Below, one piece after another: positions 12,580 through 22,904 of a stretch of 64,000 nucleotides of DNA (position 1 is the first letter of the stretch; each line of letters opens with the position of its first letter). Both the position numbers and the translations under genes were made by a program. This stretch comes from Taiwanofungus camphoratus (Eukaryota > Basidiomycota > Agaricomycetes > Polyporales > Taiwanofungaceae), in assembly GCA_003999685.1 (NCBI GenBank), contig CP021231.1:186001-250000 (forward strand), written 5' to 3'. Under the pieces are notes generated by a model. It was not told the origin of the DNA and did no database searches. It saw only the letters and a program-made list of their open reading frames with translations.

Positions 12580-14491
12580 TATGTTCTTCTCCCTTCTATC
12601 TGAGCGTTTGTAATTTATCAGTAATATTTGTATCGTTAGCTTTTCCCTTTCAGTGTCACGTCCAGGGTGGAGGTAATAGAAACGTCACCGGTGATACCCC
12701 TTGAGGGCAGAGGAGACGGACTTGTCATTCAACAACACCGACTTAATGGGGAGACAGAGCATTCGCAGCGCTCAGAGTGCATAAGGCCATCCGCTCGAGA
12801 GCACTTGATGAACGACCGTCGATAAGTTCAAAGAACAGCGTCCTGTGCGTTTATTTCAATAGCTCAAGATATGGCGAAGATACACATAGCATCTGAACGC
12901 GACCAGAGCATATGGACGGAAAGATCGCCCATGTATGCGTACCGAGAATTGTGCCTTCGTACGTCAACCGGAGATCAAGCTCTTGACACCTCAGTCTTCC
13001 TCAGCAAGACATTACATATCGGCGTTCGGACTTAGTGAACTCGCGACTGGGAGTTTGGAGACAGAACATACGCTCTGTGTCTGTCGAGCTTTGCCGCCCC
13101 GGTCCACAGGGGTTGAATGTCAGTTTAAACTCAGGCCTTGAAACAGGGTTGGTACTGAACAGGAAAACCAACGTCCCCAATGTTTCGAACCAGCATATCG
13201 GTGCACAGATGCCTTGGACGTCGCAATGGCGCAGTTAGACTTCGCCGTGTGCAAAGTCGCGGGGAATGCAGACTGACAGCCGGTCAGTACCAGAGCATGC
13301 GCATATCGCACAGCATGGCATCAAGACCCTGAGAAAGTAGCGGGGAAGACGTAGACAAGATCCTCAGAGTCGATTTTTGGAGAACCGTAATGGTCTCCAA
13401 AGACGCAACTACAAGGTGAAGTTGGTAGGCCACAGTTCGGGTACGATGGCATGATCATGCATCAATCTTGATTGTGTAGATCAGGTCGGTGCTTCCAGTG
13501 TGCAGTAGCGGGAAGTGCGGGCAGCGAATCGCGTCCTAAAATGCGCGTTCCCATACATGCACGACATACCAATGGATTGACGTTGAGGGAGGGAAAGCGC
13601 ACTTGCCATTCTTCGGCTCGCATATGAACTGCTGGCCACTGGCGTTGATCGAGGCCTACGGTGGTTCACAGACCATGCATTGTGAGGTCGTTACACCAAG
13701 AAAGCATTTCATATATGTCGCGGGTTGAGCTGAACAAGCGCGAAGCCAAAAGAGACTGGCCGGGATGGGGGGCTGTGAAGATAGCATATCGGACATGGAG
13801 CGCACAAGGCCTGCACAAAAAAATGCAAATAGTGAAGGCGTTGTAAACGTTGGGGTGTACAAACCTGAAGCACGTCCATTATACCGCAAGGGAAGTCACG
13901 AAATCCATGTGCATATGAATTAACGTTGAGCATGGAACGTTGACTGCCACCGATAATCAAAGCTTGAGGGCATGAGGATGGAGATATGGTCCTAGATGAT
14001 TTGACGGTGAGTACGTGTTCTCCGAAGTAGGCTAGTGTTATCGCGTTGTGCAAGCTCAGACTCAAGTCCAAGAAGATACAAGTTGCATCGATACAGGGAG
14101 GGGTCGCGTCCAAAAATGGGTGTTTACATAAGCAACAATCGCTTCCAGACCTGATCGCATCGGAGATGCACTCGCGGATTCTGTCAGTGAGCCAAAACAC
14201 GTGCGAGCAATTGACAGACCGTCGGCATCAACACTTAGCGCAGCTATAAGTAAAAGCATGTACAGGAACTATCGTTCTCCCCATTGCGAGCACTAACGTC
14301 CCGCGTGTTAGTAGCAATCCTTCTGCATTATACGTACACACGTCCGCACTAGAACTCTTTCATTATCCTTCGTGATTATCGCGCAAATCCATCATAATTC
14401 CCGACCCTAATAGTTACATTAGCCCTCTCCTCCGTGTATTTATCACCCTCTCACCCAACATTCTCGCATTCATTCTTCCGCGTCCACCACC
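12580..14491. other. Intergenic, about 1.9 kb without a supported gene
   Basis: Minus-strand reading frames between 13480 and 14259 can be strung together with possible introns but match nothing I know and contain no domain. The final 100 bases are pyrimidine-rich and lead into a CACCACCATGG start context for the hotdog gene. Confidence 0.5.
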
Positions 14492-16466
14492 ATGGCCCCT
14501 CTTACTCGCAATCTTGTTCGTGGCCCCGCCTCCCGCCTCCCTATCGCCTCCCTCGGCTTCCGCTTCCTGAAGTACATGATCTTCCTTCTCTTCCTCGTCA
14601 ACTTCCGTTCGTGGCCCCTAGTATGGCATAGTAAGTTTCTTGTGTCCAGTCAATTTCGTCTTCTGACCCAAATTCTAGTTCGGGTGTTCCGCCCTGTGGT
14701 CGTACTTCGCTTCCAATACATCCTCCTGCGCTTGCGTCTGACACTGAAGCCCCGCCACGTCAAGCAGAAAGCTCTTGTCAAGTGGAACGAATCATTATCA
14801 CCCATCGGCAAGAATCCGCTAGATTACGAAGTCTCTTACAGTACCTGGGCTAGTGAGTGCTCGTTTCTCGTCTCTGATCGCATTTCATATCCAGTCTACC
14901 GATCGTGTATTACGGCATTATGAACCCGAGATGCTGTTTTCTCGGGATCCGGACTTACGTTCCGGGATGGTGAACAAAGTAATGTCCGTATATGTCTAAA
15001 AGGGCTGAGATCAGAATTGCCGAGATGTAGCAACAACGTACTAGTGATAGTACTTTGGTCATAGTGCTTGCCGGATGTGCATTAGAAGTGCTTCTGTGGC
15101 TGTTTGCTCGCAGCTTTGCTAGGTGTGTGTGCGCATGGGCGCACTCAACACGTCCGCACCTCGCGCACCCAAGGATGGCCATGTCCTTTTTGTTCCTCTG
15201 TTTACCGATTGTTACCCTCGGCACTCGTTATTGACGGTTGTTCGCCTTGTCCACCTATAGGTCCAGATGACTGTGACTTTAATATGCACCTCAGTAATTC
15301 ATGTTATGCCGGGGTGAGTGTAGTTAGAACGTCATCGCTATTCGAAGAACCAATTCATTCTCGATGCAGAAACTTGATGCAGCACGCTTGAAGCATGCTC
15401 TAAAATGTTTCCCTACATTCTTCCGGGCGGGTGGGTGGATGCCACTTGGTGGTGAGTTATGCTCATGCAGCCCTCAAAGCTGGCGCTATCGTGGTGAAAT
15501 ACCTAATTATGTTTGACCACCAGGCACACATTATAACTTCGTACGCGAGATCCCTATTCTGTCGCGCTATGAGATCCGCCTCAGCGTCGCAAGCTGGGAC
15601 AACAAATGGGTGCGTCGCTGAGCTGGTCTCCTCCCTCACCTACCTGCGCTCATTGTTTCCGTCTTCTACACATGCAGATGTATATTGTAGCGCGCTTTGT
15701 TTCGCGTCCAAGCATATCCTCAAAGTCCAAGTCCAAATCCAAGCGCCAAACACACCGCCCTCCTTCCTCCCTCTCCTCAACTTCCTCCACAATCTCGCTC
15801 TCGCACCTGCCCACGCCGCCCGCCGATGGCACGCCCTGCCCTATCATTCACGTCTCCGAGGCACCCCTGACGCCACCTACACCGACCTCGCCCACATATC
15901 CGAAGACGCTCGGGTCCCCCTTCGCACTCACGTCGTTGTCAGACGAGTCGAAAGCCGGCACCAAGGAGGAAGCACAGGCGCAGGCCCTGGCGGCAGCACT
16001 CAGGGCGCACGAAGAGCCGGACGGCGCGACGCTCCACTGTGTGGCTGTGTCTACGGTGTGCTTCAAGATGGGGCGAATCACCGTCCCACCCGCGCTCGTT
16101 ATTGCCAGCGATGGATTTAGCGTCGGGCCTGAAGCGAGCGCGAAAGCGAACGCAGAAGGTAACGGGTACGCGAACGGCGACGCGAAGGCGCCCGTGCTGA
16201 AGCCCTACTCGCACAGCAACCCCCCACCGCACTGGAAGCATGTGCTCCAGCTGCGCGGCTCGGACTGGACGCTCAACAACACGAAGAGCCCGAGTGGCCC
16301 GTTGCGCACGTTGCGCGACTTCTTTGTGGGCGGCTGGCGCAATATTCCTGAGGGCGCGCGCTGGTGGGAGGACGCCCTTTCGGGAGCGGTTGAGAGACAG
16401 CGTGCACGCGGAATGGAGGTTGTGATAGAGCTCAGGAGGGCAATGGATGGTTTGCGCATGCTCTAG
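14492..16466 (+). CDS. THEM6-like thioesterase-fold (hotdog) membrane protein
   Basis: Six exons: 14492-14630, 14679-14852, 15261-15313, 15370-15451, 15524-15609, 15678-16466; 440 aa. A hydrophobic N-terminal segment at about residues 28-45 (YMIFLLFLVNF) looks like a membrane anchor. The hotdog domain starts with PDDCDFNMHLSNSCYA, then LDAARLKHAL, FFRAGGWMPLG and YNFVREIPILSRYEIRLSV. The domain ends with HCVAVSTVCFKMGRITVPP, after a Ser/Lys/Pro/Thr-rich insert of about 80 residues. A second low-complexity insert (Ala/Asn/Gly/Lys) precedes a Trp-rich tail. Animal THEM6-like proteins are near 210 aa, so the inserts and tail roughly double the length. Known: the family has the 4HBT fold, but its substrate is not established. 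Intron 14853-15260 is 408 nt, against a local norm near 55 nt. Confidence 0.85.
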
Positions 16467-16853
16467 TCCGAGGTAATGTGACACCACTATGGGCTGAACG
16501 GAACACCAAACCAACTCTATGTTCTATGTCACCCGAAGTGCGGTGCACTTCGGATGTATAGATGCAATGCTGCACGGTACTGTAGCTTAGACATCGGCGT
16601 ACTTATTGTGATTGCTGCTTTCTTGCTGTGTGTACATACTGGAGTTCAGCACAGGTAATGGAATTTGCAACAAGGTTGATGAGACAACCAAGACTTGAGG
16701 AAGCTCGAAAACGTCTTATGCTCTGCTCGTGGGACGGTGGCGGCGCTTGAGCGCTCATGGCTCGCGGGAACCACTGGAACCACTACGTCTGTACCTACAT
16801 TTGGTTCAACGTGTTGGTCCCAAAGGCTTCAACGACGAAGCATCAACACCACT
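16467..16853. other. Intergenic upstream of aprataxin
   Basis: No separate gene. The aprataxin reading frame stays open upstream to about 16695 without an obvious targeting or domain sequence, so a longer N-terminus is possible but less likely than the ATG at 16854. Confidence 0.5.
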
Positions 16854-17738
16854 ATGTCGAAATTGACTATCCTGCGTGGCTATGCTCAGAAAGCCAACCC
16901 CACGACACTCCCTCCGTCGATACTGCTATCCCATACCGCCACCTCGCTCACTATCTTCGATGCGTATCCAAAGTCGATATTCCACTTGTTGATCCTTCCT
17001 CGCATCACTCCTCCACTGACGGTCTTTGACCTCGCGAGCTTGAGGACATTGCTGAAGTGCGACAAGACTCAGGCGAGGAAGGTACTTGAAAGCCTGGAAC
17101 GCGATGCAAAGAATGTGCGAGCAATGATCGAGGAAGAGATGATAAAAAGGTACGGGTTCAAGTGGGATGTCTGGACAGGATTTCATGCAGTACCCTCAAT
17201 GGAGTGCGTGTCATTCACATCCACACGATTGGCCTATTGAGTCGCAAGACAGGCATGTGCATCTTCATGTCATTTCAGCGGATCTTTGTTCGTCAGCGAT
17301 GAAGAACAAAAAGCACTATAATTCGTTTCATCCTAAGCTCGGCTTCTTTATTCACCTTGATGAAGTGCTGTCATGGTTTGATTCGGAACCGTCTTACTTC
17401 AGCGAGGTGCGCATTGCTGTTTGCCTGAATGGCATAAGATTCTGCCTTAGCTTCAAAACCGTCTTATGGCTCGGTAGATAGCTAAGCTCAAGCCAAGTCG
17501 TTACGAGTCACTACTCAAAGAAGATCTCTTATGCTGGCGTTGTGGCCAGGATTATAAAAATATGCCCACGCTGAAAACCCATCTACAACATGAGTGGGAC
17601 GAACAAGCCAAGAGAGAAAAAGCAAAGCTATCACAGACGAAGAAAAGAAACTTCGCGGAAGTTTCTCCTGACCAGCCTTGCGCAGCCAATGATGATTGCA
17701 CTGAAATAAAGAGACAAAAGCAGTCGCCTACTGCCTAG
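16854..17738 (+). CDS. HNT3: Aprataxin (DNA 5'-adenylate hydrolase, HIT plus C2HE zinc finger)
   Basis: Three exons: 16854-17203, 17253-17406, 17478-17738; 254 aa. The HIT domain fills about residues 1-170: the start block (YAQKANPTTLPPSILL), then AYPKSIFHLLILPR, and the catalytic histidine triad as HVHLHVIS, created across the exon 1/2 junction. A C-terminal zinc finger reads CWRCGQDY then TLKTHLQHEWD (C-x2-C...H-x3-H-E). A Lys/Arg-rich tail follows. Known role: aprataxin removes AMP left on 5' DNA ends by abortive ligation, in the nucleus. The forkhead-associated domain of animal aprataxin is absent, as in other fungal orthologues. The start at 16854 matches the usual fungal N-terminus. Confidence 0.92.
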
Positions 17739-18484
17739 CCCAGTTTGCGGGTGGGTTTTTCCCCTTCCACTGGCTCACTGAGACTGCAGTGCATTTGTCT
17801 TTTTTTCATATTGGAGCTGCAGATTTTGTAAAGCTTCCAGTGTTATGTTATACGGTGCTGACTGAATGTTTTCTCCCCCTCCGGATTCTGCTATATCATG
17901 TAATTTACAGATTCATGGACATCTCGATACAACATACAGCCTCTTGTACCATACTTGCAAAGTGACACCTGAAGTTGATATCGACCATCCATTACAAGAG
18001 CCTCTTGTTTTTGGATTGATCTCGGCACTTATGCACATTTATATGCGCCATCTATTATCCAAGTCCAATGATAGACCATGCGGATGATGGGAACAATTGT
18101 CCAGCAAGATACAATTCCATTCCCGCAACAGGATTGGTTTGATTTATTTACACGATCATGCCTTCCGTGGACGCACGAAATTGCATTCGCGAGCATGCAG
18201 TTGGTTTATTCGAAGATACAAAGGATCGTGTGAATCTACCTCAAAAACTTCAATGGTTTTATGTGGGAACCAAGCTGAACTGAACTGGATCTTATTCCGA
18301 TCTATAGCTTGGTCATAAATAACGTGAGAGGTCGTAAGCTACAAATACAAGAAGTGTTTCGTTGCAATCATGAAAATGTCCATGGCGAGCCTGATGCATA
18401 GTAATACAGTGATATTGATAGAACGGATTTGTCGAAGTCCGTACTAACTAAGATTCATTGGAAATCCCAATGCAAACGATCCAC
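17739..18484. other. Intergenic between convergent genes
   Basis: AT-rich stretch between the 3' ends of aprataxin and the MLKL-like kinase gene. No coding support was found. Confidence 0.6.
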
Positions 18485-21400
18485 TTATAGCGACGTCGGC
18501 TCAGAGCTGTCGGTCTTGAACCTGAGCCTCGCAAGCAATACTGCATCCCACTTCCCTCCGCGTCCCGTGTTGGAAACCTTACTCGCGCTCTGGAGGCTAT
18601 CTTCTGGCTCCTCGTGATAATCTGGTCCCCCAATCATGGACGAAGATAAATCTGTGGAGACAGAGAACCGTCCCCAAGGCTGGTTTGATCTGGGTGCCGA
18701 GAAGACTTCAAAATTCACCTGATGGGTAGAAGAGGCTGTGTCACGACGTGTACCGAGTTCGCCGAAAGAGTAGAACATTACCTGTCCATCAGGGTGGCTG
18801 TGGCTCACGAAAAGCGCGTAGTCCTGCGCTTCCAGAGCGCCGATAACTAGAGAACGAGTCATAAGCTACAGTAGCAGGGACTGCCAGAACAAATCAACGC
18901 ATACTCAGATAGAGATCCTCGCGCGTGATCGCGTGATCGGCTCCGTATCGCTTTAGAATCTGGTCTACATTCGCCTTAAACCACTTCCTTGCCGTGGCGA
19001 GGTCCTCCATGTAGCGATATGTCGTTGACTCGGTAAACAGATGGGCAGCCTTATGTCCCGCACGCAGGGGACATGTGTAACGCCTACTGACACTTGACCT
19101 GAAGTTTATAAGTGAATTCAGTTGAGATCGAAAACGTCTACAAATACAGGATAGTAGGACTTACGGTGCTGAACCGTTACGGGAGATCCATGATTGAAGC
19201 AAGTCCATGCCACGTTGCGCAACGTTACGTTTATCTTGACGCTGGCTGTTCGTGGAGACATTGCCATATCCGTAGAGCGAAGGAATATTCAGAGCAAAGT
19301 TACCAGAAGACTCGACTGGCTTGAAGGCATTAAATAGTGTTACAAATTCACCATGGCTCTTGGACAGATATCCCACTGCACCCAATGGAACTCGAGAGGG
19401 GGTCCATAGGGGAAGCGTCACTATAAAAAAACAACAATCCGTTTAGTAACCATATATTCAATACTTTGCCAAACGTACATGACGGGTGAAACTCATGTTG
19501 CAACAGCATCCTGTACCGTCGCTCGTCACGCATCTCCGCACGCAGATCATCCACGGGAGGCGGAGACTCATAACCAGGTAGGTCAGTCAAAATACCACCT
19601 TCGGAACGGGAATCTTGAGAGTCAGTGAAGAGTGATGATGCACGGCTTCTAGCGACAATCGTAACAGGAGAAACGGTGATTGGGTCAGGGTCGGGGGTGT
19701 GGGAAGGCGCGTCAACCGAGACAGACATGTCACCCCGCGCAGTTTCGTAAGACGTGTCTGAGGACATTGGTGCATCGTCGATAAAGGTAGCAGTGGTATC
19801 GGCTACAAAGAAGGTGGTTAGTTATCGTACGGGTATACCGGACATGGGACTTACGAGGAAGAGGGGGTAATGGTATCGGATGCATGTCAGGGGATTTGCG
19901 GGTAGAAAGAGGTTCGTGCAATTCTTCGGGTATTCGAGGAAGAGGGGAATCTTTTACATCTGCGCCAAAATGTACGCGAAGCTCTTGCACGTCATATTCA
20001 ATCTTGGAGAATGGCGGGCGGAAGGAGGGATCACGGTGCCAGCAAGAGGCGAGGATCTCTGCAAGCTGCAAGCTCCATACGCGGACGTGTGGAACTGTCG
20101 GTCGCAAGTTCTCTTCTGTAAGATTTAAGGTCAGTATTGAACGCATAAGATAGAAGGAGTCAATATGAACACACTCAAGACAAAATGGCGAACAGCGTCA
20201 TCATCAGCCAATGGCCATGGCAAGCCTCCTTTCGTAAGCACTTCAACACAACAGATAGCGAATGCATAAATATCAATCTGCTGAGTCAGCTCGCTTTGGC
20301 CGGCCATCAGCTCAGGAGCTTGCCATCGAAGGGTGCCGTCTGTGCGGTTTCACTCGTGTCAGAAGGCAGTAATGGAGTGATGTCAAGTGCTTACGAGGTA
20401 GTGGTGTCCCACTGATCCGATACGCTTCCGACTTCATCTCGCTCTGGCCGAAATCTGTCAATACACAGTGACCTCTGTCATCAACAAGGACATTGGCACC
20501 CTTTGGAAGTCGGAAGGAACTTGCATCAGAACAAGTCAACAGGTTCAGCAGTACGATTAGATCACCTTGAGGTCACCATGCAAAACACCCTTGCCATGTA
20601 GATAGGCCATGCCTTTTGCGATCTCGTGTATCATCTTCAACAGATCAACGTTGTCCACGCTCGGCAAGCCTTTCAAATACGTCACGAGGCTGCCATTCTT
20701 GAGGTACGGACTGACGAAGAACCACGGCGGGTCGCTTGTCGTTGAGGATGCACCCAGGAGCTCCAGCACGTTTGGATGCTGCAGTGACTTCCAGATCGTC
20801 ACCTGTCAAGTACTTGTGAGAATCGCGGACAAGCTTGAGAACAGCCAGACTCGTACCTCGTGGACGAAGAGTTGCCGCGGTGTCGTCGGGGCGAGCACCT
20901 TAATGGCCACCATACGGTCTCTCCATGTACCTTTGTAGACGTCAGAGAAGAACCCGATGCCGATTTTCTCCTCTCGGTCGACCTCGTACCGGGTGATGGT
21001 CCAGCTCGGTAGGGTGACCTCAGCCGTACTGAGTCTCCTCAATGCATCGATCCCAGTCTCTATGAACTCCCTGTCCAGCGTGTCCCGAGGCGTCCTCCTG
21101 GACCTAAAACTGCCATCGCTGGACGTCTTCCGGCTCTCCTCGCTTGCAACGGTCGCAGACCGGGACAAGTTGGCGCCCTCGACGCTTGCAGCAGCGCTGG
21201 CGGATGCAACCAGCACAGCCTCCTCCTGCTCTGCTGCAACGGTCTCCCGCTCGACCTCAGCCTCGAGCGCACGCTGCAGCGCCTTGATCGCCTCAGGCAT
21301 CTCGTCCCGGCCGACCTGGAGCACCCGGATCATCTCCATGTCGTTGTTCGCCTGCAGCGCGGTGCGCATGAGCTGTCGCAGATCGGCTGTGTCGTACACA

Positions 21401-22904
21401 ACGTCATGTTCATTCTGCCGAGCGAGCACAGCCTGTAGCGCCGCGCGGATCTGCTGCGGGCTTGCACTGGCGAGTTGTTCAATAGAGTGGATCGGGGTCT
21501 CGCCAGTGCCTGATAGCTGGAGTATGTTGGCAGAAACAGGACTGGGCTCCAGTAGAGCCCGTGGCGGAGAATGCGTGAAGTGTTCGAGCATTGCAGCGGT
21601 GTCAGCCTGTCGCTGCTCTTCTGCTTTCAGGACTTGTTTGAGGATACGGATTTGAATCGCGAGCTGCGGAAGGAACCTATTTGTATCAGGCAACTGATTG
21701 AAGACCAGAGAACGCTTACACCAAATACGCCAATAGCATCGGTAAGACTATTGTCGCACCCCTGGATAGACCTTCGGATCTCCTCTCGTCTCAGGTAACG
21801 CTTCAAAAACGGTCTATGTATCTGCTTTTGTAACAGCCGATGAACTTGTGTAAAAGATCTGTGCAAGGCGCGAAGGGCGTCAGTTACAGTAAGTATAGAC
21901 GATGTAGAACATACTCGACAAGTCGAGCGATTGGGCCAAACAGCTCCTCTCCGACTTGGTCACCTGCTTCAGCAATGTCTTCGCGAACTGACAGCAAAAT
22001 TGTCGCGCAACGTTCCGTGAGTCGCAAGCAAGCCATCCGGTTGACCTGTTGTCCATCAGAGTCAATCAACACGTATGATCAGGATATGGGTCACCTACAT
22101 CAACCAATTGCAACGCGTCCCAGATATCCAACAGTGACCGCGCCGCAGCTTCAAGGCCAGGAATGGGTACGAACTGCACGACCTCTACACTAAGGAGCAG
22201 AGCCTCATGCACCACATCGCCAGCTACGCCGAGCACATTGGCTGCAGCTTCCGCCACTCGCTAGGAAACGTGAGCTGAAGAAGACGACTTCACAACGAGT
22301 CACTCACATGGCGGGTCCGCACCCATCCTTCCGTCTGCTCAATCGGCACCGTTCTCTGCTTCCTCTCGTGCCAGGGCCGGTGGGCTGGTTCACCTGAGTT
22401 CCACCAGCTCAACGGCGCCCCATGCGGCGGGGTCTCAGCGCGATTGGGCGCAAACCTCCATGTGAGCGCAAAGTCTCGGAAGGGGCTCGCCGAACGATTG
22501 CGTTGGCAAACAGACGACGAACGACTACGAGATGATGGGTGACCTTCGATCCCCTCAAGTCCTAAAGATGCAATTGATGATGATCCAGACGCTGGTAGAG
22601 GATTCGATGTGACACGTGTAATGGCTGCAGACGACGATGGCACTGCCCGAATTGTCGAAGTCGACAGGCCTCGAGGCCGATGAGAAGGAACTTGAGCGGT
22701 GTCAGCGTGGGCCGATCCTACTATCGGTTCGGATGGTGCATCGATGGCCGAATATGGCGACGGTTTAACGGTAGAAGTAGCAGACGGGTTGAGAGGCGAT
22801 GACACTTTAACGGTTGATGCAGATTCGGATGAGGGAGATGGAGGCGATAATGAGGACGTTGCAGACACCTTTCCGCCAAGGGAGGGCTTACGGCGGTCAT
22901 CCAT
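18485..22904 (-). CDS. MLKL-like helical domain / TKL-type protein kinase / fungal C-terminal domain fusion
   Basis: Fourteen minus-strand exons: 22308-22904, 22099-22260, 21915-22045, 21720-21858, 20857-21663, 20566-20802, 20395-20500, 20175-20339, 19855-20115, 19479-19802, 19165-19420, 18905-19098, 18782-18846, 18485-18718; 1225 aa. Residues 1-200 are Ser/Pro-rich and disordered. About 205-345 form an alpha-helical domain (EVVQFVPIPGLEAAARSLLD, then LTERCATILLSVREDIAEAG and FLKRYLRREEIRRSI) typical of the fungal MLKL N-terminal-like family. A helical linker follows. The kinase spans about 570-835: IGIGFFSDVYKG, VAIKVL, HGDLKGANVLVDD, TDFG, WQAPEL; all catalytic residues are present. From about 970 on, a conserved unnamed domain holds LPLWTPSRVPLGAVGY and LRAGHKAAHLFTESTTYRYM. 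Kinase and tail share one frame across intron 19803-19854, which supports a fusion. Role inferred: membrane- or stress-linked signalling. Confidence 0.88.

Noticed and set aside
13480-14259. Minus-strand multi-exon gene
   Set aside because: Possible splice sites exist, but no protein motif or consistent frame supports it.
16695-16853. N-terminal extension of aprataxin
   Set aside because: Open frame but low-quality sequence without homology; the ATG at 16854 matches the normal fungal N-terminus.
18485-19802. C-terminal part of the kinase locus as a separate gene starting MSSDTSYETARGD
   Set aside because: A good intron (19803-19854) joins it in frame to the kinase exon, and the reading frame continues upstream of that ATG.
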